From Acidipropionibacterium timonense (GTDB lineage: Bacteria > Actinomycetota > Actinomycetes > Propionibacteriales > Propionibacteriaceae), in the NCBI RefSeq assembly GCF_900605005.1, contig NZ_LR027558.1, forward strand, positions 306,588-370,587: DNA of 64,000 nucleotides, in the 5' to 3' direction. A program made the position numbers and the translations under genes. The notes under the pieces were generated by a model, which did not search any database, was not told where the DNA came from, and worked only from the letters and a program-made list of their open reading frames with translations. Each line of letters starts with the position of its first letter. Positions within the stretch are counted from its first letter, which is position 1. Shown in pieces: positions 34,066-43,638 of the stretch.

Positions 34066-35711
34066 GCGTTCTCCTCGAGGTCGGCGGCGTCGATGATCCG
34101 GTACGAGTAGCCCTGCTCGGCCAGGAACCGTTGCCGGTGCGAGGCGAACTCGGCGTCGACGGTGTCGCGGGCGACGACGGCGTAGAACCGTGCCACGCGG
34201 CCGTCCTTGGGACGCAGCAGACGCCCGAGCCGCTGGGCCTCCTCCTGACGCGACCCGAAGGCCCCCGACACCTGGATGGCCACCTGGGCGCTGGGCAGGT
34301 CGATGGAGAAGTTCGCCACCTTGCTCACGACGAGCAGGTCGATGACGCCGTCACGGAAGTCCTGGTAGATCCGCTGGCGCTGGGTGGGGGAGGTGGCCCC
34401 GGTGATGATCTCGCAGTCGAGTTCGGCGGCGAGCTCCTCGAGCTGGTCGACGTACTGGCCGATGACGAGGGTCGGCTCGCCACGGTGCAGGGACACCAGA
34501 CCGCGCACCACCCGGTTCTTGCTCGGCAGGGTCGACGCCATCCGATAGCGCACGTCGGGTTCGGCCAGGGCGCAGGCCATCCGCTCGTCCTCCTCGAGAC
34601 TCACCCGCACCTCTACGCAGTCGGCCGGGGCGATGTACCCCTGCGCCTCGATCTCCTTCCACGGCGCGTCGTAGCGCTTGGGTCCGATGAGGCTGAAGAC
34701 GTCGTCCTCGTGGCCGTCCTCGCGCACCAGGGTCGCGGTGAGGCCGAGGCGTCGCCTCGCTTGGAGGTCGGCGGTCATCCGGAACACCGGCGCCGGCAAC
34801 AGGTGAACCTCGTCGTAGAGCACCAGTCCCCAGTCGCGGGCCTCGAAGAGCTCCAGATGGGGGTGGACGCCGTTCCGCCTGGTCGTGATGACCTGGTAGG
34901 TGGCGATGGTGACCGGGCGCACCTCCTTGCGCGAGCCGGAGTACTCGCCGATCTCGTCGGGGGTGAGGCTGGTGCGCCGGACGAGCTCGTCCTTCCACTG
35001 TCGTGCCGAGACGGTGTTCGTCACGAGGATCAACGTCGTGCACCGGGCCAGGGCCATCGCCGCTGCCCCGACGACGGTCTTGCCGGCCCCGCAGGGCAGG
35101 ACGACGACGCCCGAGCCGCCGTTCCAGAAGGACTCCGCGGCCATCCTCTGGTAGGGGCGCAGAGACCACCCGTCCTCGACGAGGTCGATGTCGTGGTGTT
35201 CGCCGTCGACGTAACCGGCGAGGTCCTCGGCCGGCCAACCGAGCTTGAGCAGGGCCTGCTTGAGGGTGCCTCGCTGGGACGGGTGGACGACGGCCGTGTG
35301 CTCGTCGATCTGTTCCCCGACGAGACCGCGAACCTGCCGTGACCGCAGCACCTCGGTGAGCACCGCCCGGTCGGTGCTGAGGAGCACCAGACCGTGGGTC
35401 GGGTGCTTCTCGATGCGCAGGCGTCCGTACCGGCCCATCGTCTCGGTGATGTCGATGAGCAGTCCGCTGGCCACGGGGTACCTCGAGTACCTCATGAGGA
35501 CGTCGACGACCTGCTCGGCGTCGTGCCCGGCCGCCATGGCGTTCCACAGCCCGAGGGGGGTGAGCCGGTAGGTGTGGATGTGCTCCGGGGCGCGTTCCAG
35601 CTCGGCGAACGGTGCGATGGCATGACGACACTCATCGGCCAGGGGGTGGTCGATCTCGAGCAGCAGCGTGCGGTCGGACTGGACGATGAGGGGGCCGGGT
35701 GTGGAAGTCAT
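34062..35711 (-). CDS. XPB/Ssl2-type DNA repair helicase
   Basis: SF2 helicase of 549 residues. N-terminal domain with a damage-recognition-like part, then Walker A PCGAGKTV (GAGKT 208-212), DEVH at 300-303, motif III LTATLVREDG, and a C-terminal helicase domain (VSKVANFSIDLP, QRLGRLLRPK). Homologues in mycobacteria are adjacent to the helicase-associated protein found here at 36572. The start at 35711 is favoured by GATAAT (35724 to 35719) 7 nt upstream. 27 bp from the FN3-like gene upstream. Confidence 0.93.
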   Translation of the reverse strand: MTSTPGPLIVQSDRTLLLEIDHPLADECRHAIAPFAELERAPEHIHTYRLTPLGLWNAMAAGHDAEQVVDVLMRYSRYPVASGLLIDITETMGRYGRLRIEKHPTHGLVLLSTDRAVLTEVLRSRQVRGLVGEQIDEHTAVVHPSQRGTLKQALLKLGWPAEDLAGYVDGEHHDIDLVEDGWSLRPYQRMAAESFWNGGSGVVVLPCGAGKTVVGAAAMALARCTTLILVTNTVSARQWKDELVRRTSLTPDEIGEYSGSRKEVRPVTIATYQVITTRRNGVHPHLELFEARDWGLVLYDEVHLLPAPVFRMTADLQARRRLGLTATLVREDGHEDDVFSLIGPKRYDAPWKEIEAQGYIAPADCVEVRVSLEEDERMACALAEPDVRYRMASTLPSKNRVVRGLVSLHRGEPTLVIGQYVDQLEELAAELDCEIITGATSPTQRQRIYQDFRDGVIDLLVVSKVANFSIDLPSAQVAIQVSGAFGSRQEEAQRLGRLLRPKDGRVARFYAVVARDTVDAEFASHRQRFLAEQGYSYRIIDAADLEENA

Positions 35712-35738
35712 CCGTTCAATTATCACCCGGCGACACCG

Positions 35739-36557
35739 TCAGGGCGTCGCGGTGACCCTCGGGGTGGGATCTGCCGACGGCGTGAGGGAGGGTGAGGGTG
35801 TCGGCGTAGGCACGGTCGCCGTGACGGTCGGCGTCGGCGGGACGGCGGAGGTGCTCGGCGACGCGGTGCCGGTCGGTGTCGTGGCCGGTTCCGACGGGGA
35901 CGTCGTGGGCGGGCTGGGAGTCGGGGTCGGCGTGGCGGGGGCCGACGCCGTCGCGCTCGAGGAGGAGGTGGGAACGGCGATCGTCGTCGTCGACGGGGTC
36001 GGTGCGGCGGAGGTGGCCGGGTTCTCGAAGGAGTCCAGGGGTCGACGCGCGACTCGTGTCGTCCTGCCGGGCAGCGGCGGGCCGGCGACCTCGCTGGCCT
36101 CGACGGTGGGCAGCTGCAGCGGGGGCGGGATGATGAACAGGGCCGTCCACGGGCTGTGCACCCCTGCCGGGCTGATCGCGGCGACTTGGATGAGCACCCG
36201 ATTGGCGGAGGCCGGCCAGGCCAGAGTCATCGACTCCAGGCGCACCGTCCCGACCCGGCGACCGTCGAGGAGGACGTCGAACATGACCTGGCCGGCGTCC
36301 GGGGCCGGGGTCCAGGCGATGGTGAAGGTGCTGGCGTCGTTGCTGGCCAGACGCAGGTCGTGGACGGGGGCTGGGACCGACCTGGGGCCGGTCGGCTCCA
36401 CTGCCGACGGGGTCGTCGTGGACGGGACGACCGAGGTGGGGGAGGGCGTCGGCCCGGTGACGTCGTCGTGGGGACTGGAACGCAGCAGAGCCGCCACGGT
36501 CACCGCACCGATCGCGGCGACCGCGACGGCGATGACGACGAGCGGACGCGGGCGCAC
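35739..36557 (-). CDS. Membrane-anchored protein with a fibronectin-III-like domain and Pro/Thr/Ser-rich tail
   Basis: 272 residues: N-terminal membrane anchor (about 6-24), a Ser/Thr/Pro linker, one beta-sandwich domain with FN3-like pattern (DLRLASNDASTFTIAWTP...VLIQVAAISPAGVHSPW, about 66-140) and a ~100-residue tail of Pro-Thr-Ser repeats, which in other actinobacterial envelope proteins spans the wall and may be O-mannosylated. Leaderless GTG: TACGCT (36569 to 36564), 6-nt gap. Function unknown. Confidence 0.8.
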   Translation of the reverse strand: MRPRPLVVIAVAVAAIGAVTVAALLRSSPHDDVTGPTPSPTSVVPSTTTPSAVEPTGPRSVPAPVHDLRLASNDASTFTIAWTPAPDAGQVMFDVLLDGRRVGTVRLESMTLAWPASANRVLIQVAAISPAGVHSPWTALFIIPPPLQLPTVEASEVAGPPLPGRTTRVARRPLDSFENPATSAAPTPSTTTIAVPTSSSSATASAPATPTPTPSPPTTSPSEPATTPTGTASPSTSAVPPTPTVTATVPTPTPSPSLTPSADPTPRVTATP

Positions 36558-36571
36558 GGGTCAAGCGTAGG

Positions 36572-38695
36572 TCAGGAGGGTGTCCGAACCGCGGTGAGCA
36601 CGCGGGCGACCGGCACGACGATCACCCCGCCACCACCACGGATGACGCACCTGGCGGCCCCGGCCCCGACGGCCATGACCCGCACGACGTCGCGTCGACT
36701 CGTCCCGGTGTCGTCGACATGGGTGACCTCGAGCCAGGCCCCGTCGGTCTGGGCGCGGCGCAGCTCGACGAGCACCCGGGTGGGGTCGGTGACGGTCGGC
36801 TCCGGGGCGGTGACCAACCGGTCGACGAGCTGGGAGACATCCGAGGAGGGTCCGGGTGTCGCGGTCGGGGCCGCCGTGCGGATCCGTGCCGGCGCTGGAC
36901 TGTTGAGGACCTCGCCGTGGGAGTCCCGGGCGATCGGGGACAGCCCCTGCTCACGCAGCAGCTCGAGGGCCATCTCGGGTTCGCACTGGGCGAGCAGCAC
37001 CGTCGGCCCGAGCCTGCGCAGCCCCAGGTCGGTGGCTCGCGATGAGCGCAGCAGGGCCTCGGCGACGGCGGGGTCGTCGACCTCGAGGACGGCCGAGGCC
37101 GCCGACACCGACACCCGGCCGTGGTCGCGGACGACGTCGTCGAGGAGGACGAGCAGCCCCTGGGGGACGCCGGTCATCGAATGCTGCGACCACCAGGTGC
37201 GGACCCGTTCACCGGTCCAGCCGGCGTCGAGGGCGCGGCGCAGGCTGGTGCGGGTGAATCGTCGGACGCCGGCGATGCCGGTCGACTCCCGATCGGCGAG
37301 CAGCGCCAGCTCCCCGGCCGTGTCCGGGGTGAGCGGGCCGGGGGCGATGGCGGTGAGGTCGGACTGGAGGATGAGCGTGCCCGACCGCTCGGGCATGCCG
37401 GGGTCGTCCGTGCGGTCCGCCAGTCGGCTCCGCGCTCCCAGGGCGATGGCGCCGATGACGGCCGCCTCGGCCAGGACGGCGTCGATCAGGGGGAGGGAGT
37501 CGTCGACCGGCCAACCGGGGTGTCGCCAGGCCAGGCGCGCGGCCAGGTGGGAGGTGTCGACCGGCGTGCCGGGGGAGGCGGTGCAGATCTCGGCGAGGAT
37601 CTCCTGACGCCAGGCCCTCGCCGTGGCCGGGGCCTGGGCGGTCAGGGTGTTCGAGAGGGTTCCGGGGGTGGCCGGGATCTGCGTCCACGCCTCCCGGAGC
37701 GCGAGCCACTGGGTCCACAGCGCGGCCCGACGCCATCGGTCCGAGGAGACGGTGGGCAGCCACCCGCGGGCGTCGGCGCCGATGAGGCCGGCGGACTCGG
37801 CCAGGGCCAGGTGGAACCATCCGGCGTCCCCCGGCGCGACCCGGGAGAGCGCCTTGACGGCGTCCTTGCGGGCCATGCCGCCGTGGGTGAGGCGGGCGGG
37901 ATGGTGACGGTCGACGGCCTCGAGAAGGGCGGCGGTCGCCGAGACCGCCTCGAGGGCCGTCCCGACGGCCGCGGCGTCGACCCGGTCGAGGTGCGTCGGT
38001 GAGTCGGCGGACGGTTCCGGCCAGGGTGGCGCCGTCGGCGGCACGACGTCGGGGAACAACGCGCCGTCGCGAAGATGGAGGCTCACCTCACGGGGCAGGA
38101 CGACGGTCTCGTCGTCGACGGGCCGCAGCAGGTGATGGGCCAAGGCCAGGTCGATGGGGCCGGTCGCCTCGTCCGGATCGACGACGCGCATCGCGTGCGG
38201 CACGTGTCCGGCCGGTCGCCACAGCAGGCGCTCCAGCACGGGTCGGACGCCGGGTCCTGCCTGGGCCAGCCTCAACCCGATGTCGGGGACGGGGTTCGCT
38301 GACGGTGCCGCCAGGCCGGCCGGGTACGGCCCGAGGACCGCGGCGGCCGCCCCGACGACGTGGACGAGGTCGTCGTCGACGAGGACGAGCAGCAGGCCGG
38401 CGAGTCGGTCGACGGCCCGGTCGACCTGCCGGGGTGTCGCCCCGGTCAGGCCGCGGGCCAGGGTCGACACGGTGACGTCGCCCAGGGCGGTCGCCGCGGT
38501 GAGCACCCGCAGGTGCCAGGCGTCGAGGGAGTCGACGGCGGCACGGACCGAGGCCTGGGTGGTGGCCCGCTCGGCGAGTTCGGCGAGACTGCGCGGTGCC
38601 GGGACGGCCAGGTCGCGTCGGGAGTCGAGGAGGTCGAGGAGCTGGGGGCGCGTCATGGACCGGACGACGGAGGCCACGGTGGAGACCACGGTCAC
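36572..38695 (-). CDS. Helicase-associated domain protein (partner of XPB-like helicase)
   Basis: The 707-residue protein resembles the actinobacterial helicase C-terminal/associated family found next to XPB. The N-terminus LLDLLDSRRDLAVPAPRSLAELAERA and the central TLILQSDLTAIAPGPLTPDT are typical. It lacks Walker A/B motifs, so it is not a helicase itself. The GTG at 38695 is chosen because it overlaps the stop of the upstream gene (GTGA). It probably works with, or regulates, the XPB-like enzyme two genes downstream. Confidence 0.85.
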   Translation of the reverse strand: MTVVSTVASVVRSMTRPQLLDLLDSRRDLAVPAPRSLAELAERATTQASVRAAVDSLDAWHLRVLTAATALGDVTVSTLARGLTGATPRQVDRAVDRLAGLLLVLVDDDLVHVVGAAAAVLGPYPAGLAAPSANPVPDIGLRLAQAGPGVRPVLERLLWRPAGHVPHAMRVVDPDEATGPIDLALAHHLLRPVDDETVVLPREVSLHLRDGALFPDVVPPTAPPWPEPSADSPTHLDRVDAAAVGTALEAVSATAALLEAVDRHHPARLTHGGMARKDAVKALSRVAPGDAGWFHLALAESAGLIGADARGWLPTVSSDRWRRAALWTQWLALREAWTQIPATPGTLSNTLTAQAPATARAWRQEILAEICTASPGTPVDTSHLAARLAWRHPGWPVDDSLPLIDAVLAEAAVIGAIALGARSRLADRTDDPGMPERSGTLILQSDLTAIAPGPLTPDTAGELALLADRESTGIAGVRRFTRTSLRRALDAGWTGERVRTWWSQHSMTGVPQGLLVLLDDVVRDHGRVSVSAASAVLEVDDPAVAEALLRSSRATDLGLRRLGPTVLLAQCEPEMALELLREQGLSPIARDSHGEVLNSPAPARIRTAAPTATPGPSSDVSQLVDRLVTAPEPTVTDPTRVLVELRRAQTDGAWLEVTHVDDTGTSRRDVVRVMAVGAGAARCVIRGGGGVIVVPVARVLTAVRTPS

Positions 38696-39486
38696 CTGTC
38701 CGGCGGACCGGGACGGTCGAGCGGGCTGAGGTGACGATCGGCGATGACCAGGCACACGGGAAGGAGCACCATGCACCCCAACCGGCACGCCCAGCACAGC
38801 TGTTCCAGGGTGTCGCGCACCGGCGTCCCCACCACGGTGAGCACGATGACGACGACGCTCGTCCAGAGGAAGGCCAGTCGCAGGCTCCGGGCGATGACCG
38901 GGTGGGTGGCGGCGAAGACCCACCCCAGGGCCAGTCCCAGCAGTCCGAACCATGACCCGATGAAGCCGAGCACGAGGGCGGCGGGCAGTCCCCAGCCGAG
39001 CAGCCGGATGAGCGATCCGACCGATCGGTCGGCCGTGTGCAGGGGACCGCGGCCGCGCCAGGGGGCCGGCAGCCTGCCGACGGTGCGCTCAACCGGCCCG
39101 ACCTCGTCGGTCCCGGGCGGAGCCCAGCCCCCGACCTCGTCGGCGACGACCGGGTGTGCGTCGGCCTCGGGAGTGGCGCGGATGGACGCGCCGATCTCGA
39201 AGGGCTGACGTGGGTCGTCCCCGGCCTCGCCCCGATGGGTCCATCCGGCGCTCGTCGTGTCGAAGGGTGCGGCGGGGTCACGGGTCGGGCCGGTGCGCGG
39301 CACGAGGGTCGACAGCGGCGGCAGGGGCGGGAGGGAGTAGTCGCCGGGTCGGTCGGTCGGGGCCGGCGGGACGGCGGGGTCGGGCTGCGGGGACGCCAGC
39401 GGCGCCACCCGGGGCATGGCGAATCCGTAGGGGCGCTCCACCTCGTCGACGACGTCGACGCCCCCGGGTCGAGTCGTCACGGTCAT
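38692..39486 (-). CDS. Proline-rich membrane protein of unknown function
   Basis: 264 residues. The first ~150 are Pro-rich and acidic, without a signal, followed by three hydrophobic helices (about 163-250) including LIRLLGWGLPAALVLGFIG. First gene of the minus-strand helicase group. Leaderless: TAGGAT (39499 to 39494), 7-nt gap, ATG. Not recognised further. Confidence 0.75.
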   Translation of the reverse strand: MTVTTRPGGVDVVDEVERPYGFAMPRVAPLASPQPDPAVPPAPTDRPGDYSLPPLPPLSTLVPRTGPTRDPAAPFDTTSAGWTHRGEAGDDPRQPFEIGASIRATPEADAHPVVADEVGGWAPPGTDEVGPVERTVGRLPAPWRGRGPLHTADRSVGSLIRLLGWGLPAALVLGFIGSWFGLLGLALGWVFAATHPVIARSLRLAFLWTSVVVIVLTVVGTPVRDTLEQLCWACRLGCMVLLPVCLVIADRHLSPLDRPGPPDR

Positions 39487-39552
39487 GGATCTCATCCTAG
39501 GCGAGCCGGCGCAGGGCTGACATCGCTCACCAGGATGGTTATCTTGAGCACT

Positions 39553-39581
39553 TTCGGTGATCGACATGAGCGCTTCGGTGA
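39553..39581 (+). repeat. Direct repeats TTCGGTGA in the nagB upstream region
   Basis: TTCGGTGA at 39553-39560 and 39574-39581, 21 bp (two helical turns) apart, just upstream of a -10-like TACCGT (39592-39597). The sequence CGGTGATCGA from the first copy occurs inverted upstream of nagA (about 46565-46575). This could be a regulator site for aminosugar genes; evidence is weak. Confidence 0.35.
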
Positions 39582-39633
39582 GCGTTCTGTCTACCGTGAG
39601 GTCATCGTCCGCAGTTCTGGAGGGAGTCGACCC

Positions 39634-40425
39634 ATGGAGGTCATCATCTGCCGTGACGCCGCCGAGATGGGGCAGATCGCAGCCCGTCACATCGTCTCGG
39701 TGCTGCGTGCCAGCGCACGACCGGTCCTCGGTGTCGCCACCGGGAGCACCCCGCTGTCCACCTACGCCGCCCTGGCCGAGCTCCAGGCCGCGGGCAGGGC
39801 CGACCTGTCCGGCATCTCCGCCTTCGCCCTCGACGAGTACGTCGGGCTCCCGGCCGACGACGAACGCTCCTACGCCGCGACGATCCGACACACCGTCACC
39901 GAGCAGCTCGGGCTCGACCCCGACCACGTCCATGTGCCCGACGGCACCGCGACCGACCTCGTCGCAGGATGTCAGGCCTATGAGGACGCCATCGCCGCCG
40001 CGGGCGGGGTCGACGTCCAGATCCTCGGTATCGGCGCCAACGGGCACATCGGGTTCAACGAGCCGACGTCATCGCTGTCCTCGCGCACCCGGATCAAGAC
40101 CCTGGCCCCGCGCACCCGGGCGGACAACCAGCGATTCTTCGCCGCCGACGAGACCGTCCCCACCCACTGCCTCACCCAGGGGCTCGGCACGATCATGGAC
40201 GCCCGTCACCTCGTCCTGCTGGCCAGCGGCACCGCCAAGGCCGAGGCTCTCGCCGCAGCCGTGGAGGGTCCGGTCAGCGCCATGTGCCCGGCCTCGGTGC
40301 TGCAGTTCCACCGCCACGCCCTCGTCCTGGCCGACGAGGACGCAGCCTCCGCCCTCAAGCTCTCCGACTACTACCGGCACGTCCGCGACAACCAGCCCCA
40401 GGGGATGCGCATCGACACGCTCTGA
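39634..40425 (+). CDS. nagB: Glucosamine-6-phosphate deaminase
   Basis: Converts glucosamine-6-P to fructose-6-P and ammonia. 263 residues with GVATGSTPL, the catalytic ALDEYVGL (Asp67) and GIGANGHIGFNEP (His138). GGAGGG lies 9 nt upstream of the ATG. Works with nagA, which lies 6 kb away at 46650 rather than next to it; both sit behind unrelated neighbours. Confidence 0.96.
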   Translation: MEVIICRDAAEMGQIAARHIVSVLRASARPVLGVATGSTPLSTYAALAELQAAGRADLSGISAFALDEYVGLPADDERSYAATIRHTVTEQLGLDPDHVHVPDGTATDLVAGCQAYEDAIAAAGGVDVQILGIGANGHIGFNEPTSSLSSRTRIKTLAPRTRADNQRFFAADETVPTHCLTQGLGTIMDARHLVLLASGTAKAEALAAAVEGPVSAMCPASVLQFHRHALVLADEDAASALKLSDYYRHVRDNQPQGMRIDTL

Positions 40426-40521
40426 GCGCATCGGCGCCGGTGGAGTTGGGATCGATCGACCGTTAGGCTTGGAGGACGGCCCGGCGCCCCGGGCGGTGAA
40501 TGACGGAGGAGTGAGCCAGCG

Positions 40522-40905
40522 ATGCCAACCGGGAAGGTGCGTTTCTACGACGCCGCCAAGGGGTTCGGTTTCCTGACCAAGGACGGCGGCGGGGACGTGT
40601 ACGTCAACGCCCAGGCGTTGCCCGAGGGGGTGACGACCCTCAAACCTGGCCAGAAGGTCGACTTCGGCGTCGTCGCCGGGCGACGCGGCGACCAGGCGTT
40701 GTCCCTGCAACTCATCGACACCCCGCCGTCGCTGTCGAAGGCCTCCCGCAAGAAGCCGCAGGAGATGGCGGTCATCTGCGAGGACCTCATCAAGATGCTC
40801 GACCAGATCGGCAACGGCTACCGCCACGGGCGTCACCCGGAACCGCGCAGCGCGGAACGGGTGGCCAAGATGCTGCGAGCCGTCGCCGACGAACTGGAGC
40901 TGTGA
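40522..40905 (+). CDS. Cold-shock-domain protein with a C-terminal extension
   Basis: The 127-residue protein has an N-terminal cold-shock domain (GKVRFYDAAKGFGFLT with the RNA-binding Phe residues, then DVYVNAQALP) and a ~55-residue helical extension (PQEMAVICEDLIKMLDQIGNG) absent from ordinary CspA. This longer type is common in actinobacteria next to DUF3027. GGAGGAGTGAG lies ahead of the ATG. One base overlap with the DUF3027 start. Confidence 0.92.
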   Translation: MPTGKVRFYDAAKGFGFLTKDGGGDVYVNAQALPEGVTTLKPGQKVDFGVVAGRRGDQALSLQLIDTPPSLSKASRKKPQEMAVICEDLIKMLDQIGNGYRHGRHPEPRSAERVAKMLRAVADELEL

Positions 40906-41726
40906 TGAGCGAACCCACGACCGAGTCCACCGCCCGCACCCGGCGTCCCCGGGCAGCGGCCAGGCCCAAGGCCGACCCGACGATCGCCAAGGCGGTCGAC
41001 GAGGCCCGGGCCGCCGCGGAGCACCAGGCCAAGGACTTCGGCGTCGGGGAGTACCTCGGGGCGGTCGTCGAGGGCGACCGCCTGCTCACCCACCTCTTCG
41101 AGTGCCCGCATCCGGGCTACCGCGGCTGGCGGTGGGCGGTCACCATGGTCCGAGCCTCCCGCGGCCGCAACGTCACCGTCAACGAGGTCGTCCTGTTGCC
41201 CGGTGACGACGCCCTGCTGGCCCCGGCCTGGGTGCCGTGGAAGGACCGCGTCCGGGCCGGTGACATCACCCCGGGCACCCTCATGCCCACCCCGGACAAC
41301 GACCCACGGCTGGAGCCCGGGTACACCGGCGGGGAACTGGCCGCCGACGAGGACCCGGCCGAGTGGTCGGCCACCCGGGCGGTGGCGTCCGAGCTCGGTC
41401 TGGGACGCGAGCGGGTGCTGTCCCGGCAGGGACGCGACGAGGCCGCCCAGCGGTGGCTCGAGGGGCGTCCCGGGCCCGATGACAGCTTCACCAAGCACGC
41501 CCCGGCCACGTGTCAGAGCTGTGCCTACTTCGTCCGGCTGGCCGACAGCCTCGGTCGTCTCTACGGCGTGTGCACCAACGCGTACTCGCCCTTCGACGCC
41601 TCGGTCGTCCACGTCGACCACGGCTGTGGCGGGCACTCGGACGTCGTCGAGAAGGAGCGCGGGATCGAGTTGCCCGAGCCGGTCTTCGACACCATGACCT
41701 ACGACAGGTCGCTCTTCTCCGAGTGA
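40905..41726 (+). CDS. DUF3027 family protein
   Basis: 273 residues matching the actinobacterial DUF3027 pattern: GVGEYLGAVVEGDRLLTHLFECPHPGYRGWRWAVTMVRASR, DRVRAGDITPGTLMP, and a C-terminal Cys/His cluster (CQSCAYFVRL...GVCTN...DHGCGGHSD) that looks like a zinc-binding module. Function unknown. It overlaps the csp stop by one base, implying co-expression with the cold-shock protein. Tail overlap of 28 bp with the convergent DUF2530 gene. Confidence 0.88.
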   Translation: MSEPTTESTARTRRPRAAARPKADPTIAKAVDEARAAAEHQAKDFGVGEYLGAVVEGDRLLTHLFECPHPGYRGWRWAVTMVRASRGRNVTVNEVVLLPGDDALLAPAWVPWKDRVRAGDITPGTLMPTPDNDPRLEPGYTGGELAADEDPAEWSATRAVASELGLGRERVLSRQGRDEAAQRWLEGRPGPDDSFTKHAPATCQSCAYFVRLADSLGRLYGVCTNAYSPFDASVVHVDHGCGGHSDVVEKERGIELPEPVFDTMTYDRSLFSE

Positions 41727-42007
41727 GCGGTCTGCCGCGCCAGGGGTACTGAGGCGGCACGACGGGACCGACGCCACAGGCAGTACGCCGTCCCGACGAC
41801 CCCCAGGGCGGTGCCGGCCAGGCAGATCCAGAGCCAGTCGTGGTAGCCGGCCTCGGTGAGGCGGCTGCGGAAGGCCAGACTGGCCAGCCCGGCGACGGCG
41901 AAGGCCACCGTACCGATGATCGCGACGACGACGCCGTCCTCGTCGAGGGGGGTCACCGTCGCCTGGACGAGGAGATGGGGTCGGGCGTTCCGGTCGTCGG
42001 CATCCAC
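41699..42007 (-). CDS. DUF2530 family small membrane protein
   Basis: 102 residues with two membrane helices (about 28-46 and 58-78) and the pattern PLDEDGVVVAIIGT...WLWICLAGTALGVVGTAYC followed by a basic tail. Universal partner of DUF3027 in actinobacterial genomes, judging from remembered synteny. GTG start at 42007 supported by TACGAT (42019 to 42014) with a 6-nt gap. Confidence 0.82.
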   Translation of the reverse strand: MDADDRNARPHLLVQATVTPLDEDGVVVAIIGTVAFAVAGLASLAFRSRLTEAGYHDWLWICLAGTALGVVGTAYCLWRRSRRAASVPLARQTAHSEKSDLS

Positions 42008-42117
42008 GAGGCCATCGTAGGCGTCCCGGCGCGCCGGCATCGGGGACCGAGGGTGTCGACAGTTCGGGATCCGGCCCGGCGGCCACGCCGTCCGAGTCGC
42101 TCGATACAGTTCGGCAG

Positions 42118-43632
42118 GTGTCGACCACAGTCACATCCCAACCTGCACCCAGCGGTCTGGACCGCTGGTTCGAGATCACCAAGCGGGGATCGACCCGCTC
42201 CCGGGAGGTGCGCGGTGGCCTGGTGACCTTCTTCACCATGGCCTACATCCTCGCGCTCAACCCCCTCATCATCGGTACCGCGGCGGACAAGAACGGACGG
42301 CTCATCGACGGGGCCCCCAAGTTCCTCGACGCCGCCGGCAAGACCCTCAACACCGCGGCCATCGACCACAACAAGATCCTCGTGCTCGCCGTGACGGCCC
42401 TCGTCGCCGGCGTCATGACGATCGCCATGGGCATCTGGGGACGTTTCCCACTGGGCATCGCCACCGGCCTGGGCATCAACTCGCTGCTCGCCTACGTCGT
42501 CGCCCCGACGATGACCTGGGGCCAGGCCATGGGCCTGGTCGTCTGGGAGGGCATCCTCATCCTCGTCTTCGTCCTCACCGGGCTGCGCGAGATCATCTTC
42601 CGGGCCGTCCCCCGATCCCTCCGATCGGCGATCAGCGTCGGCATCGGCCTGTTCATCGCCTTCGTCGGCCTCGTCGACGGCGGCATCATCCGCAAGGGAG
42701 CCGGTACCCCGGTGACCCTCGGCGTCGGAGGTGACCTCCTCGGCTGGCCGATCCTCGTCTTCCTCGTCGGCTTCTGCCTCGTCGCCGTACTGCACCACAA
42801 GCACGTCAAGGGGTCGATGCTCATCGCGATCATCGGCACCTCGCTGCTCGGTGTCATCGTCGAGGCCGTCGCCCATGTCGGCCCGCAGACCGACACCCAT
42901 CCGACCGGCTGGCAGCTCAACGTGCCTCGCTGGCCGGCGGCCTCGAGCTTCTCCTGGCCCGACCTGTCGCTCGTCGGTCACATCGACCTGTTCGGCGGGT
43001 TCCTGGCCGACGGTCACTTCCGGATCGGCGTCTTCCTGGGCACCCTCCTCATCGTCTTCTCGCTCATGCTCGCCGACTTCTTCGACACCATGGGCACCGT
43101 CGTGGCCATCGGTTCCCAGGCCGGGCTGCTCGACGAGGACGGCAACCCCCCGCACCTCAAGGAGATCCTCACCGTCGACGCCCTCGCCGCCGTCGCCGGC
43201 GGTGTCGGCCAGGCCTCCTCGGCGACGGCCTACATCGAGTCGGCTGCCGGGGTCGGCGAGGGGGCGCGCACCGGTCTGGCCTCGGTGGTCACCGGTGCCG
43301 CCTTCCTCGTGTCGATCTTCCTCTCGCCGATCGTCTCGATCATTCCCTCCGAGGCGGCCGCGCCGGTCCTCGTCTTCGTCGGATTCCTCATGATGGCGCA
43401 GGTGCTCGACGTCGACTGGACCGATCTGGAGGACGGTCTTCCGGCCTTCCTCGGCATGATCCTCATGCCCTTCGCCTACTCCATCACCACGGGCATCGGC
43501 GCCGGCATCATCGCCCACTGCCTCACCAAGGCGGTCGGCGGCAAGGCGCGCACCGTCCACCCATTGCTGTGGGTCGTCGCAGCGCTCTTCGTCATCTACT
43601 TCGCCCAGGGGGTGCTCGTCAAGATCATCTGA
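42118..43632 (+). CDS. NCS2 family purine permease (AzgA-like)
   Basis: A 504-residue transporter with ~12 or more helices. FFTMAYILALNPLIIG, GIATGLGINSLLAYVV, the membrane-embedded SLMLADFFDTMGTVVAIG and GQASSATAYIESAAGVGEGARTGLAS are characteristic of the guanine/hypoxanthine-adenine group. Leaderless GTG: TACAGT (42105-42110), 7-nt gap. No purine-metabolism genes nearby. Confidence 0.93.
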   Translation: MSTTVTSQPAPSGLDRWFEITKRGSTRSREVRGGLVTFFTMAYILALNPLIIGTAADKNGRLIDGAPKFLDAAGKTLNTAAIDHNKILVLAVTALVAGVMTIAMGIWGRFPLGIATGLGINSLLAYVVAPTMTWGQAMGLVVWEGILILVFVLTGLREIIFRAVPRSLRSAISVGIGLFIAFVGLVDGGIIRKGAGTPVTLGVGGDLLGWPILVFLVGFCLVAVLHHKHVKGSMLIAIIGTSLLGVIVEAVAHVGPQTDTHPTGWQLNVPRWPAASSFSWPDLSLVGHIDLFGGFLADGHFRIGVFLGTLLIVFSLMLADFFDTMGTVVAIGSQAGLLDEDGNPPHLKEILTVDALAAVAGGVGQASSATAYIESAAGVGEGARTGLASVVTGAAFLVSIFLSPIVSIIPSEAAAPVLVFVGFLMMAQVLDVDWTDLEDGLPAFLGMILMPFAYSITTGIGAGIIAHCLTKAVGGKARTVHPLLWVVAALFVIYFAQGVLVKII

Positions 43633-43638
43633 ACGGGA

